From: JAQGMV01 sp963828715
GTDB taxonomy: Bacteria; Pseudomonadota; Gammaproteobacteria; Burkholderiales; SG8-41
Length of the DNA: 64,000 nt
Reading direction: 5' to 3'
Assembly (NCBI GenBank): GCA_963828715.1
Contig: CAWHFX010000010.1
Coordinates: 248,001 to 312,000 of the forward strand
Part shown: positions 9,808 to 19,642 of the stretch, piece after piece
Position numbering within the stretch: position 1 is the stretch's first letter
Layout of the letters: each line of letters opens with the position of its first letter
Made by a program: the position numbers and the translations under genes
Notes under the pieces: generated by a model
Database searches by the model: none
Told to the model about the DNA's origin: nothing
Seen by the model: only the letters and a program-made list of their open reading frames with translations

Positions 9808-10998
9808 ATGGCGCAGGAGGATCTGCCGTTCGAGGGCGTGAAGGTTCTGGATCTGTCGCAGGGCGTGGCGGGGCCGTATTGCGCGATGCACCTCGCGCGA
9901 CACGGCGCGGACGTGATCAAGGTCGAGCCGCCCGGTTCGGGCTGTTGGAGCCGGCAGCTCGGCAAGTGGACGGGCGATCACACGGCGCATTCGGTCATCG
10001 TCAATCGCGCCAAGCGTTCGCTCGCCGTCGATCTCAAGACCGACGAAGGCGTCGTGATCGTCCAGCGGCTCGCGCGGGACTGCGACGTCGTCATCCAGAA
10101 CTTCCGGGTCGGGAAGATCGACAAGTTCGCGCTCGACTACGCGAGCGTCAGGAAGATCAACCCGGAGGTCGTCTATGTCGCCATCACGGGGTTCGGCCCG
10201 AAGGGCCCGCGTTGCGATGATCCGGCGACCGACTCGGTCATGCAGGCTTATACCGGGATGATGTCGATCAATCGCGGCCCGACGGGCGTCCCCCAGCGTA
10301 TCGAGATGCTGGCGATCGATTTCTCGACCGGGCTCTACGCCGTCCAGGCGGTCGCGGCCGCGCTCTACAAGAAGGCGACGAAAGGCCGCGGCGCCTACAT
10401 CGAGACCAGCCTGCTGGAATGTGCGCTTGCCTTGCAGGAGGGCGCAATGATGGAACGCCACCTGCAGGGCGCTGCTGCCGAGCCCATCGGCATGCCGGTC
10501 GGCATGTTCAGGACGATGGACGGCTACATGAGCGTCAATGCGCGGCGCGACGCGCACTTTCAGCGGCTCGCCAAACTCCTCGGCAAGGACGAGTGGCTCG
10601 ACGATGCGCGCTATGCCGACGCGCGTTCACGCGTCAAGCACGGCGCCGCGCTGATGGCCGAACTACGCCCGATCTTCGAGACGAAGACGTCCGACGAATG
10701 GCTGAAGTTGCTTTCGAGCATCGACATCCTGAAAGCCAAGGTCAACACGTACGAAGACCTCTTCGCCGATCCGCAGGTGCACGCGATCGACGCGGTGCGC
10801 TGGGTCGAGAACGACACACTGGGCCGAGTGCCGATGGCGACTATCTGCGGCCAGCGGCCGCCCGCGACGGGCGATCGCCTCAGTCACAGCCCGCACCTGG
10901 GCGAGCACACTCGCGAGATCCTGGGCGAATTGGGCTATGCGGCGAGCGACATCGAAAGGCTCAGCGCCGCAGGCGTTGTTACCTGCTACGGCTCTTAG
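9808..10998 (+). CDS. CaiB/BaiF family (class III) CoA-transferase
   Basis: 396 residues. Family marks: VLDLSQGVAGPYCAMHLARHGADVIKVEPP near the N-terminus, VDLKTDEG, DVVIQNFRVGK, and the block around TDSVMQA in which Asp142 corresponds to the catalytic aspartate that forms the acyl-anhydride with the substrate. The start at 9808 follows GAGGAG; an upstream in-frame extension is repeat-derived sequence. It transfers CoA between carboxylic acids; the acid is unknown. Stands alone, convergent with the alpha/beta hydrolase. Confidence 0.9.
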   Translation: MAQEDLPFEGVKVLDLSQGVAGPYCAMHLARHGADVIKVEPPGSGCWSRQLGKWTGDHTAHSVIVNRAKRSLAVDLKTDEGVVIVQRLARDCDVVIQNFRVGKIDKFALDYASVRKINPEVVYVAITGFGPKGPRCDDPATDSVMQAYTGMMSINRGPTGVPQRIEMLAIDFSTGLYAVQAVAAALYKKATKGRGAYIETSLLECALALQEGAMMERHLQGAAAEPIGMPVGMFRTMDGYMSVNARRDAHFQRLAKLLGKDEWLDDARYADARSRVKHGAALMAELRPIFETKTSDEWLKLLSSIDILKAKVNTYEDLFADPQVHAIDAVRWVENDTLGRVPMATICGQRPPATGDRLSHSPHLGEHTREILGELGYAASDIERLSAAGVVTCYGS

Positions 10999-11062
10999 CC
11001 CCTGGAGCGCGTTCAGTCGATTGTTTCGGTGATGGCGAGGGACGCGCGCGAGCGTCCGATCG

Positions 11063-11977
11063 CTATTGAAAGAAGGCAACGAGTTTCGGGATCACCTGAG
11101 CCGGCGCCTCGTCGATGAGCCAGTGGCCGGACCCGGTGACGATCACGCCTTCGACATCGTTCGCGACCATGCGTCCCTGCGAGACGAGGAAATCGCCTCC
11201 GGATTTTTCGCCACCCAGCACGAGCATCGGCATGGGGAGCCTGGTCTTCGCGAACTCGGCATTGTCCCTGGCGTCCTGGTCGAACGCCCGGAACACCTCC
11301 ATGCCGGCCTTCATCGCACCGGGCTGAGCGTACTTGCGGGCGTAAAAACGGCGATCCGCTTCGGAGACAGACTTCGCGCCATCTGCCGCGAAGTCGTTCC
11401 AGAAGTGTTCGAAATAGATGCGTTCGCGTCCCTTCACGAGTGCGAGCGGCGTAGGTCCGTAAAAGTGGAAGTGCCACAGATCCTTGAGCAGGAAAAGGTT
11501 GGTGGTGTCGCCCACGCCCGGGATGAACGCATCGAGCAGTGCGATGCGCTCCACTGTTGCGGGATACTGCGCGGCATAGGCGTAGGCCACCATGAGCCCG
11601 ATGTCGTGTCCGGCCACGCCCGCTTTCTCGATGCCGAGTGCGTTTGCCAGCGCGTGTATGTCCTGGGCCATCGTCTTTTTTTCGTAGCCGCTTTCAGCCT
11701 TGGTCGTGTCGCCGAACCCGCGAAGGTCCGGCGCGATTACGAGGTGAGTTCTGCCCAGTTCTTTCATGAGCGGTCGCCACATGTGGCTGTTCTGCGCATA
11801 ACCGTGCAGGAGGATCACTGGACTTCCGCCGCTGCCGGCGATGAGGTAGTGCATGCTCAGGCCGTTCACTTCGGCGAAGCGGCTTTCGATCTTGCGCCGC
11901 CGTGCTGACGCAGGCGTTGCGGATACCGCGCCGACGACACCGGCGCCTGTGACAGGACTTCTGGGCAACCCCGACAT
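11063..11977 (-). CDS. alpha/beta hydrolase, epoxide hydrolase-like
   Basis: 304 residues. HGYAQNSHMW holds the HG-X-P-like oxyanion segment, GHDIG (Asp125) supplies an aspartate nucleophile as in epoxide hydrolases and haloalkane dehalogenases rather than serine, and GSGHWLIDEAP gives the catalytic histidine. The N-terminal ~35 residues are basic and proline-rich (SATPASARRRK) and may be a loose extension. ATG 11977 has GAGGA just upstream. Divergent from the membrane protein at 12132. Haloalkane/haloacetate dehalogenase activity is an alternative. Confidence 0.85.
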   Translation of the reverse strand: MSGLPRSPVTGAGVVGAVSATPASARRRKIESRFAEVNGLSMHYLIAGSGGSPVILLHGYAQNSHMWRPLMKELGRTHLVIAPDLRGFGDTTKAESGYEKKTMAQDIHALANALGIEKAGVAGHDIGLMVAYAYAAQYPATVERIALLDAFIPGVGDTTNLFLLKDLWHFHFYGPTPLALVKGRERIYFEHFWNDFAADGAKSVSEADRRFYARKYAQPGAMKAGMEVFRAFDQDARDNAEFAKTRLPMPMLVLGGEKSGGDFLVSQGRMVANDVEGVIVTGSGHWLIDEAPAQVIPKLVAFFQ

Positions 11978-12131
11978 TGAATCCTCGATTGGGCATGGAT
12001 GGAGTGGGAGCCCATTGAACCGCACAAGATGCGGCGCGACAAGGCACGCGAGCGCCCCACTGTTCACGCCGCACGTCCGCGAATGGTCTGACGCGCTACT
12101 CTGATACGCTACGCCCCTCGACAGAGGTGCC

Positions 12132-12953
12132 ATGTTTTCCTCCGTACTCGAGATCTGCCTGAAAATCGCTGCAGGAACTGCTGCATTTGCGCTGTACCGC
12201 ACCTGGGCGCGGCGAGCACATCACTCGCACGCAGGAATGATGCTGACGTTTCCTGCGCTCAACGGACTGGGCCTTGCTTTCACCGGTGAGGCAGGCACCA
12301 GCGCGAAGGCGGCGGCCATGATGCCGATGATCGCTGTAAATGGCGGCTTATGTTTTGCTGGAGTTGCATTGGCGCCGATGCTCGGCCGGCTCTCCAGGCG
12401 AGCAGCGTTCGCTCTTTGCACAGCAGCGTTGTTGATCTGGCTGGGTGCCGCGTTCGTTGTTCCACCCCTGGCGCCGGCCTGGCACGTCCCACTGCTGCTT
12501 GCTTTCATACTCGGAGGCTGGTGCTGGTCCCGGCGGACGTGGCCGATACCGCATGCGTCCGTGCCGAAGGTAAGAGACCCGTGGTGGAAGGATCGGTGGC
12601 TTTGGGCCTTCGGCGGGATATTGGGGTGTCTGCTGATCGCTGCAGAGTTCCGGGGCTCGCACTACGAAGAGATCGGTAAAGCCAGCGCGTTGCCACTGCT
12701 GCCGCTTTTCGGTCTTGCGTCTCAGATGACAAAAGGACCGGACGCTCTCGAGAAGTTCCAGGGTACCGTGCTGCTTGGCCCGGCGATCGCAATGACGTTC
12801 GTGATGGTGATGACTGTCCTGATTCAGCACGACGTCCTCAGCCGTATGCTGAGCCTGCCCCATTCTGCAGTGTCGATGCTCTACGTTACCGTCGGCTGGT
12901 TCGCCTGCATCAAAGCGATCGACTCGATTGCCAGGCGGGCGGAACGTCCGTGA
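12132..12953 (+). CDS. polytopic membrane protein, unknown function
   Basis: 273 residues with about seven or eight hydrophobic helices, for example LTFPALNGLGLAFTG, AAAMMPMIAVNGGLCFAGVALAPML, AAFALCTAALLIWLGAAFVVPPL, VPLLLAFILGGW, LLPLFGLASQ and LLGPAIAMTFVMVMTVLI. No transporter signature was recognised. A charged loop (RDPWWKDRWLW) lies mid-protein. It begins 154 bases from the divergent hydrolase and ends converging with the next membrane gene. Confidence 0.65.
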   Translation: MFSSVLEICLKIAAGTAAFALYRTWARRAHHSHAGMMLTFPALNGLGLAFTGEAGTSAKAAAMMPMIAVNGGLCFAGVALAPMLGRLSRRAAFALCTAALLIWLGAAFVVPPLAPAWHVPLLLAFILGGWCWSRRTWPIPHASVPKVRDPWWKDRWLWAFGGILGCLLIAAEFRGSHYEEIGKASALPLLPLFGLASQMTKGPDALEKFQGTVLLGPAIAMTFVMVMTVLIQHDVLSRMLSLPHSAVSMLYVTVGWFACIKAIDSIARRAERP

Positions 12954-12999
12954 GAGTCCGCCCGACACGACTGGCGCCGCAATTGAGGCGTCGCGCGAG

Positions 13000-14895
13000 T
13001 TAGGACGTCGTAAGCATCACCTGGTCTCCGATGTCCAGGAGTCGCTGTACGGCACGGGTGTACCCAAACCGCAGGTCGATGACCCTGACACGGACGCTGC
13101 CGCCGAACGCAGCGCTGCTGTTCGGAGAACTCGTGGCCATACTGTCCCAGGCGCTCTCGAGCGTCTCGCGCAACAACGGCATATCCGTCGTGGCATCGAT
13201 CAGCAGCACCACTCGCTCCAACGGCAGGCGGTCTATCAAGGCGCCGAGTTCGAACACGCAGCCTTGACGTGCGGCCGTGAAGCCGCGGAGGTCCATCACC
13301 ACCAGGTCGCTGGAGACCATGAGCCGGGTAACGGTTTGCTGCCAGATGTCAGCCCGGCAGAAGAGCTCATTCACACGGTGGCGGCCATCGGCGTCCGGTC
13401 GCAGGTCAATGTCGGCAAGCCGCTCTTCGAGATCGGCGCGGTTGTTGATGTAACGCTTCGCGAATCGTCCCGAAACGAAGTCCAGAAACTCGTCGGGCTC
13501 GAAGCTGCTGCGCGCGCTATCGGCAGCGCTGAGGAGCTGAACGCTGCCCGCGTATCGCCATCTTGCCAGCAGCAGATCGAGGAGCTGCTCGGAGCGTCGT
13601 GCCGAGCCGAAGACGCGAAGGAAAAGCAGTCGCGCATTCGGTAACGTCTCACGGCTCACCACGAAGTGTTGAAGTTCAAACGACAGGACGAGCTTGTAAA
13701 GCACGAAGGGAAGCAATCCGAGCAGATACACGAACTTCGTCGGGTATCCCATGAGGTAGATGCAGATGCAGATCGACACCGACAGCCACAGCGCATCGAA
13801 CAGTAGCATCTGATCGCTGAGCTTCCGGCGGCGATAACGCCACACGACCCAGAGCAGCGCCAGGCATGCGATGGCAACCGCCGCGAGGAAGCTGACAAAC
13901 ACGAGTACGCGGGAGGTGTGTTCACCAAAGAGAGCCCTCAGCGCCGCACCGAGGCCCCATACAGGGAGGGCGAGCGCGAAAAGGTTCATCATCAAGATAA
14001 CGCTCAACGCCATCAGTAATGGGAACGTGATGAAGAGAGGCCCTACCGTGCCGCGAACGAAGCGATTGAAGCCGAGCACCGGAATCGCGAACGGCGCTGC
14101 GGTAAGCGTCAGGAAGAACAAAGGCTGAAGACCCGGCGAGAAACCCAGCGGCTCGCTGTCGAGCGCTTCGCCCGTCACAGAACCGGCAAATGAAATCATC
14201 AATGCGGCAAGCTCGGGATCGAGCATTGGGATGTCTTTGAGTAGAACCCGCGGTGCGCCCGCGACCGACAGCAGAGCGCCCAGGGCGGGCAATACGCCTG
14301 CGTAGATGATGAAGAGCAGAGCGCGGAAGCGACGATCGGGGCCGCGGAAAAGTGCCAGCGCGACGACCGTAGTGAAGAACCACCCCCAGAATACGCCCGC
14401 ATAGCAGGCGAGAAGTGTCAGCGTCGACCCGGTCAGGGGCGGGACGTAAAACCCGAAGAAGAAAAGCAATGCCGTTGCCGTCGCGGCGTGTATCGCGCCC
14501 GCCAGCGCATACGCATACGCGCCTCTGCGAAATGCCTGCCGCGCGTGCTTGAACGTCCGGGACCGTGGATCCCTGGCTTCCCGGGCGTGCGGCACTTCCA
14601 CGCCTATTTCGAGCGGTCCGCGATCCGGCAGACTTGTTCGAGTGGAATGTCGTGCGGGCCATTCCGTCCACGACGGGGCGGCGCTCTGCTGGCTCTCCCG
14701 CATCACAACGCGCGTGTAGAGATGCATCACCAGGAACGCGGTGCCGCTTGCCAGCAGCGATAGCGCGAGCGCGATGCGCGCGCTTACGTCGAAGTACTGC
14801 GCGGCAAGCGAGGCGAAATCCACAGGCTGCGGTCCATTGAGATGCGCGTGCTGCCACACTATAGCCGTTCGCAGTGCGTAACGGATACGCGTCAC
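13000..14895 (-). CDS. polytopic membrane protein with conserved cytosolic C-terminal domain
   Basis: 631 residues. A single helix near residues 40-60, a basic linker, then roughly seven helices between about residues 130 and 410 (for example ATATALLFFFGFYVPPL, LLACYAGVFWGWFFTTVVALALF, LFITFPLLMALSVILMMNLFAL). From about residue 420 a soluble domain follows: RLLFLRVFGSARRSEQLLD, VQLLSAADSARSSFEPDEFLDFVSGR, RVNELFCRADIWQQTVTRLM, SDLVVMDLRGF and CVFELGALIDRLPLERVVLLIDATTD. The alternating strands with DLRGF and FELG resemble a TIR/SLOG-like alpha-beta fold, which is inference. Function unknown; a membrane-tethered sensor or effector is plausible. Confidence 0.75.
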   Translation of the reverse strand: MTRIRYALRTAIVWQHAHLNGPQPVDFASLAAQYFDVSARIALALSLLASGTAFLVMHLYTRVVMRESQQSAAPSWTEWPARHSTRTSLPDRGPLEIGVEVPHAREARDPRSRTFKHARQAFRRGAYAYALAGAIHAATATALLFFFGFYVPPLTGSTLTLLACYAGVFWGWFFTTVVALALFRGPDRRFRALLFIIYAGVLPALGALLSVAGAPRVLLKDIPMLDPELAALMISFAGSVTGEALDSEPLGFSPGLQPLFFLTLTAAPFAIPVLGFNRFVRGTVGPLFITFPLLMALSVILMMNLFALALPVWGLGAALRALFGEHTSRVLVFVSFLAAVAIACLALLWVVWRYRRRKLSDQMLLFDALWLSVSICICIYLMGYPTKFVYLLGLLPFVLYKLVLSFELQHFVVSRETLPNARLLFLRVFGSARRSEQLLDLLLARWRYAGSVQLLSAADSARSSFEPDEFLDFVSGRFAKRYINNRADLEERLADIDLRPDADGRHRVNELFCRADIWQQTVTRLMVSSDLVVMDLRGFTAARQGCVFELGALIDRLPLERVVLLIDATTDMPLLRETLESAWDSMATSSPNSSAAFGGSVRVRVIDLRFGYTRAVQRLLDIGDQVMLTTS

Positions 14896-15088
14896 AACAA
14901 CGCGCGCCCGTCTGTCGTCGAGCGCTGCCAGCGAACACCGCTTCCGGGCCCTGAGCGGCAGTCGAGGCGCAGTGCTGTAAGCTGGAGTACGGCGCTGGCG
15001 GTTCGATCCGAAGCACTACGAATACAGCTCAGGATCATGATGCCTCGCCGATCGAGACATCGGATCGCTTGTTTACTGACGGTGAAAC

Positions 15089-15697
15089 ATGAAGCTCTAC
15101 ATTACCCCGGGTTCCCCCTACGCGCGGATGGCGCGAATCGTCGTTATCGAGAAAGATCTCGGCGGGCGCGTCGAGGTGATCGTCGCCAGGACACGCGCGC
15201 CAGGCAGCCTGTACTACCAGATAAATCCCTCGGGTCGCGTGCCGTACCTCATTCGCGACGACGGAGTCGGCATGGAAGAGTCGGCCCTGATCGCCGACTA
15301 CCTCGATCGCCTCGACGGGTGCCCTTCATTGACCTCGGTGCCGGGCAACGATGTGTGGGAGGCGCGCAGGCTGGAGGCCCTCGCGCGCAGCATGCTGGAT
15401 GGACTTGCCGTATGGTCACGCGAAATAGGGCGCCCGCATAACGAGCAATCACCGACCACGATTGCGCACGAGCGTGCGCGGAGCGAGCGCATGATCGACG
15501 TCTGGGAAAGACAAATCGAGGATCCCCTCATGCACGGCCCGTTCAATATGGTGCAACTCACACTCGCGTGCGCACTCGGCATGGATGTGCGCAATCCCGA
15601 TTTCCGATGGCGCGGCGGTCATCCGAAACTCACGGCATGGTTCGAGCGGATCTCCACTCGTCCTTCATTTCAGGCGACGATGCCACCGGCCCCGTAA
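15089..15697 (+). CDS. glutathione S-transferase family protein
   Basis: 202 residues. The N-terminal thioredoxin-like domain starts MKLYITPGSPYARMARIV, with Ser9 at the usual catalytic position, followed by the glutathione-binding NPSGRVPYLIRDDG (cis-proline) and MEESALIADYLD. The rest is the all-helical C-terminal domain, ending PKLTAWFERISTRPSFQATMP, a common GST ending. Probably cytoplasmic conjugation or detoxification. Convergent with the following Bug gene. Confidence 0.9.
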   Translation: MKLYITPGSPYARMARIVVIEKDLGGRVEVIVARTRAPGSLYYQINPSGRVPYLIRDDGVGMEESALIADYLDRLDGCPSLTSVPGNDVWEARRLEALARSMLDGLAVWSREIGRPHNEQSPTTIAHERARSERMIDVWERQIEDPLMHGPFNMVQLTLACALGMDVRNPDFRWRGGHPKLTAWFERISTRPSFQATMPPAP

Positions 15698-15808
15698 GCG
15701 GGATGCGTCTCATCGAATCTGCTGTGCAAGACGGCTCTGCACGCGCGCTGAGACACAAAGACCTTCCTCGCAATGGCGCTGGCACGCGCAATGTCAGAAC
15801 TGACGCGC

Positions 15809-16795
15809 TCAGAAGATCTTGATCTTGAGCTGTCCGATCTGGCGTTCGACTTCTTCGTAGTCGCGCGCGAATGCCGCTTTGAGCTCCGCCAGTGTCATGC
15901 GCTCGCCCGGCTGGCTGCCCTCGGCCAGCAGTTTCTGCGACATCTGCGGCGAATTCATGAAGTCGGTGACGACGCGATTGAGGGAGAGCAGGATCGGCCG
16001 CGGCACGCCGGCCGGCGCGTACAGTCCATAACTGTTCGTGATCTTGAAACCCGGAAATCCCTGCTCGGCCACCGTCGGCACGTCGGGCAATGCGGCCAGG
16101 CGTTCCAGGCTGAGCGAAGCGAGAACGCGGGCCTTGCCTGATTTGACTGCCGCATTCGCGGAAAGGAGCAGTCCGGGATACATCTGCACCTCCCCCGAGA
16201 GCAGCGCCAGCAGCGACTGCGCGCCGCCCTTGTACGGCACATGCACGAAGTGCGCGCCGGATATCGCATTCAGGGTTTCCAGTCCCAGGTGCGCCACGGT
16301 CCCGACCCCCGAGCTGCCGTAGCTCACGCGATGAGTCAACGAATAGGCTGCCAGCTCCTTCACGTTCTTCACGGGCAACGCCGGGTTGACGAGCAGGATG
16401 TACGGCTGCGACGACATCGCAGCGACCGGATCGAACGCCTTGCGCACGTCGAATGGAACGCGCTTGGTGACGCCGACCACGCGCAGCGTATCGGTGCCGG
16501 TGAAGAACGTGTAGCCATCGGGCTGCGAATAGGCGGCGAGCTCGGTCGCAACGATGGTACCGCCGCCGGGGCGATTGTCGACGATGGCAGACTGGCCGAA
16601 GCGATCGCTCAGTGCCTGCGCGACGGCCCGTGTGAGCAGGTCGAGACCGCCACCCGGTACGCTCGATGTGATGATGCGAATCGGCCGCGCGGGGTAGCCC
16701 GCTGGCGGCTCCTGTGCCTGGCCCTGCACGGGACACGCGAGCACAGCCAGCAGCGACGTGCACGCCGCGAAGACAATCCCCAGTGTTCGAAGCAT
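15809..16795 (-). CDS. Bug/TctC family solute receptor
   Basis: 328 residues with signal peptide (LGIVFAACTSLLAVLACPVQGQAQ) and all Bug landmarks: YPARPIRIITSSVPGGGLD, IVDNRPGGGTIVATELAA, KAFDPVAAM, LPVKNVKELAAY, VSYGSSGVGTVAHL, FVHVPYKGGAQSLLALLSGEVQ and LPDVPTVAEQGFPGF. Periplasmic binding protein for carboxylates, normally serving a tripartite tricarboxylate transporter. ATG 16795 chosen because the signal peptide starts there. It follows the large hydrolase gene by 16 bases and is probably co-transcribed with it. Confidence 0.92.
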   Translation of the reverse strand: MLRTLGIVFAACTSLLAVLACPVQGQAQEPPAGYPARPIRIITSSVPGGGLDLLTRAVAQALSDRFGQSAIVDNRPGGGTIVATELAAYSQPDGYTFFTGTDTLRVVGVTKRVPFDVRKAFDPVAAMSSQPYILLVNPALPVKNVKELAAYSLTHRVSYGSSGVGTVAHLGLETLNAISGAHFVHVPYKGGAQSLLALLSGEVQMYPGLLLSANAAVKSGKARVLASLSLERLAALPDVPTVAEQGFPGFKITNSYGLYAPAGVPRPILLSLNRVVTDFMNSPQMSQKLLAEGSQPGERMTLAELKAAFARDYEEVERQIGQLKIKIF

Positions 16796-16811
16796 GAAAT
16801 GGTGCGGCGGG

Positions 16812-18781
16812 CTATCTTCCAACGAATGCCTCCCACTTCTGGCCCGCAACGGTGACCACACGCTCGATGTCCTCCGCAAGGAAATACCGGTCGCACACCA
16901 GTGTCTCTGCCGCCGCGCGAACACGCGCGAGGTAATCCTCTTTCGAGGTGTACCGTTCTCCGATGGCCTTGCGCGGATCTCGGCTCGATTCGCGCTCGGC
17001 CTGCGTGCGTGGAAACACGAGCGTAGTGCCGAACAGCGGAGCGCCCGACGTCATGAGCCCGCCCTGACCCATCTCTTCGTGCCGCACGTTCCATCCCGTG
17101 TAGGTCGCGAGCGGCACCGCCACGTCCGGTAACCGAATGCCCGCGAGCTCGTTGCAGTCCTCGTCCATGGACGACACGAGCACGGGATAGGTGCCGCTTT
17201 CGACCGGCGGATAGGTAACGAGGCCGGCGCTCGCGTCGGCACCGAAATCCATGCGCAGCCGCTGCGGCAGGTGCGATAGCCACGCCGAGCCGGGAATCCG
17301 GGTGTACTGCGCCTCGAGCGATTCGCTGCTCACGGCGGTTCGTTCATCGACCCTCGGCACGCGACTCGCCGGGGGAACGACGGCTTCTCGTACCCACTCG
17401 TCGAGCGCGGTGAGCAATGCGCGCATGGCAGGCCGGTAGTCGAGCGTATTCAACGGCTGCTTCGCAAGGAAGCCGTCGGGATTGCGATTCGAAAGCGGAA
17501 GCGCGCCCGGTCCGTGTTGTGCGCCCGCCAGGTAGTAGATGCGAACGTCGTTCGGCGGCTCGAGATCCCGCGTGCCGTCGACCGTGGTGTGTCCGAGCGA
17601 GGCGCCGCTCCACCAGTATTCCATTCCCGAATTCGTGGCTATGAACTTGGGCATCGAGCCGTCGGCGCGGGAGCGGTCGAGGAGACCGCGGTTCTCGTCG
17701 AGCACCGGTTCCGGCGTAGCTTCGAACGCAAAGGGATAGGTGTTGCCCGGCGCGCGCAGGATGTTGGTGCTCGGTTGCCCGAAGCGAAGGTTGAATTCTC
17801 CGCGACGCGAGCTGCCCGTGTGCGGCAGCATGCCATCGAAGACGATGCGCCCGGATTCGTCGCGATTCAGGCCCCAGTAGAGGAACTCGCGCAGCCAGCG
17901 GCCGTTCATGCTCTGGCCGTAGGCGTAGGCATAGTCGATCGCGCCCGCGAGCGGGTTACCCTCCGCCGCGGATCCGTGCTTGAGGAAGCTGGCCGCATCG
18001 CGATACGCCAGAAAGGCGAGACCGACGACCGGCGCGCCGACGGCGGTGTAGGTGATCTCGTACACCTTGCCGGCTTCGAAGCCGCCCTCGAGCCAGACAT
18101 GATCGGCGCTCGGTTCGACGCCGTCCTTGCCTGCCTTGGCGAAGCGCCAGCGGTTGCGCGCGATGACGGCCGGCTCACCGTCCTGGTGGTCGCGCACCGT
18201 GAGCACCGCACTCGCGTCGTTGATGTCGGCCGTGGGATAGGGCTTGTGGCCGGCATCCGAAAGGAGCTGATGCGGCGTGCGCCTGTTGGGCCACCACTGC
18301 ACGAAGTTCTGGCCGCGCAGCCGCTGCCCGTTCTCGAGCGCTTCCGGATACCACGCCCGCATGCGCTCGGGCGATTCCGGCGGATCCCACTGCACGCCGA
18401 TCGAGAGCACGCTGTAGCCGTGGCGGAACAGGAATCCGTTGCCGGGATCGACGTCGGGATTGCCGTCCGTGCGGCGCGCCGCGCTGTTGAACGTCGGCAC
18501 CGCGGTCATGTTCCCGCGATTGATCGAATCGACGAGCACACGGCCGCGCGGTTGTGGCCGCACCGGCTTCAGCAGATGGAATTGGGCGCGGTGCTCGACG
18601 AGTCCCTGCGCGATTGGTCGGCGCGAGATCCAGGTCGCAGATCACTTCGTTACCCGGATGTCTCGGGTCCGCAGCGAAATGCAGCACGCCCGTGAGGTAT
18701 TCATACGGGCCACTCGCGCCGAAGGATTTTCCGGCGGCAAGCGGCCCGCGTGTCGTCGATCTCTACTCGTGTTACCGGCAT
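16812..18781 (-). CDS. large alpha/beta hydrolase domain protein (two frameshifts)
   Basis: About 650 residues of the alpha/beta-hydrolase-domain family (PF20091 type), seen in aromatic- and terpene-degrading bacteria. Recognisable parts: GKSFGASGPYEYLTGVLHF and NEVICDLDLAPTN at the N-terminus, then HGYSVLSIGVQWDPPES, DYAYAYGQSMNGRWLREFLYWG (nucleophile Ser in GQSMNG), YLAGAQHGPGALP and a C-terminal GVDEDCNELAGIRLPDV-like block. The N-terminus is split: near 18755 one T too many, near 18600 one G too many in GGG. Removing both gives one protein from ATG 18781. No signal peptide is clear. Confidence 0.8.
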
Positions 18782-18834
18782 TGACTACTCCGTTAGATGC
18801 GACACGTCGGACTCACCTCGGACACGCGACCAAG

Positions 18835-19096
18835 GAAAGGAGGTTACGGAGGGAAACCATTGGTGTCCCTCTGTTCCGAAGGGCGGCGAGGCCCGAGCCG
18901 AAGGCAAGCGCCGCCCCCTATAGAAAGGAGGTTACGGAGGGAAACCATCGGTGTCCCTCTGTTCCGAAGGGCGGCGAGGCCCGAGCCGAAGGCAAGCGCG
19001 GCCCCCTGGGAAAGGAGGTTACGGAGGGAAACCTTCGGTGTCCCTCTGTTGCGTAGGGCGGCGAGGCCCGAGCCTTCAGGCGAGCGTCGCCCCCTA
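18835..19096 (+). repeat. three tandem copies of an ~88-base repeat
   Basis: Copies begin at 18835, 18923 and 19010, giving periods of 88 and 87 bases. Each starts GAAAGGAGGTTACGGAGGGA, runs through GGTGTCCCTCTGTT and ends in GGCGGCGAGGCCCGAGCC with a GC-rich tail. Copies one and two are almost identical; the third differs most at its end. Each copy contains a perfect AAGGAGGT anti-Shine-Dalgarno match although no gene follows closely. A single inverted core lies at 9720-9760. Confidence 0.9.
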
Positions 19097-19555
19097 TCCC
19101 GGCAACTTGAAGCCCTGCCGTGCCAGCAACTTCCAGCTGCCGCCCTGCTTTTGCCAGACCTGCAGCGCACCGATGCGGGTCGTCGTCTGCTTGCCGTCCT
19201 GCTCGGATTCACCCAGGTAGATGTGGCGCGCGACAGCGGCATCGCCCGCAACGAACACTTTCAGCTCGGGAAAAGTGAGCGACTTCTGGACCTGCTTGCG
19301 GGTCATCACCCCGTCGATGAATTCCGCCTTGTTCTGCACCCTTCCATCCGAATGGCCGTAGCTGAGCTGTGAGGCGGTCACCTGATCCAGTTTCGCCTTG
19401 TCGGCCTTGAGTATGCCTTCCCGCAGTGTCTCGATACTCTTGGTGAGCGCCCCTTCGTCGGCAGAAGCCGCCTCTGCGGAACGACCGAGCAACAAACTGG
19501 AAGCACCCAGCGCAAACACACCAGCAACGGCGAAGTCACGACGCGATACGTTCAT
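19094..19555 (-). CDS. exported NTF2-like (DUF4440 type) protein
   Basis: 153 residues. A twin-arginine signal is visible: SRRDF at residues 4-8, followed by hydrophobic VAGVFALGASSLLLG and an AEA cleavage site, so it should be exported by Tat. The mature part is a small cone fold: LREGILKADKAKLDQV, LSYGHSDGRVQNKAEFIDGV, HIYLGES and GALQVWQKQGGSWKLLARQGFKL, the usual nuclear transport factor 2/SnoaL-like layout. No function is assigned. Its end abuts the tandem repeat. Divergent from the gamma-glutamyltransferase gene. Confidence 0.85.
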   Translation of the reverse strand: MNVSRRDFAVAGVFALGASSLLLGRSAEAASADEGALTKSIETLREGILKADKAKLDQVTASQLSYGHSDGRVQNKAEFIDGVMTRKQVQKSLTFPELKVFVAGDAAVARHIYLGESEQDGKQTTTRIGALQVWQKQGGSWKLLARQGFKLPG

Positions 19556-19642
19556 GGTTCTCCCCTCCTTGACGGTTGGACAACGGATGCTGCTGCTATA
19601 CCCTCCCCGTGTACGCTATCTGACCACGCGGAGGCCCGTTCC

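Noticed and set aside
18797..19372. A coding gene through the tandem repeat (191 codons, plus strand)
   Set aside because: Its sequence is just the translation of the three repeats and antisense to the exported NTF2-like gene.
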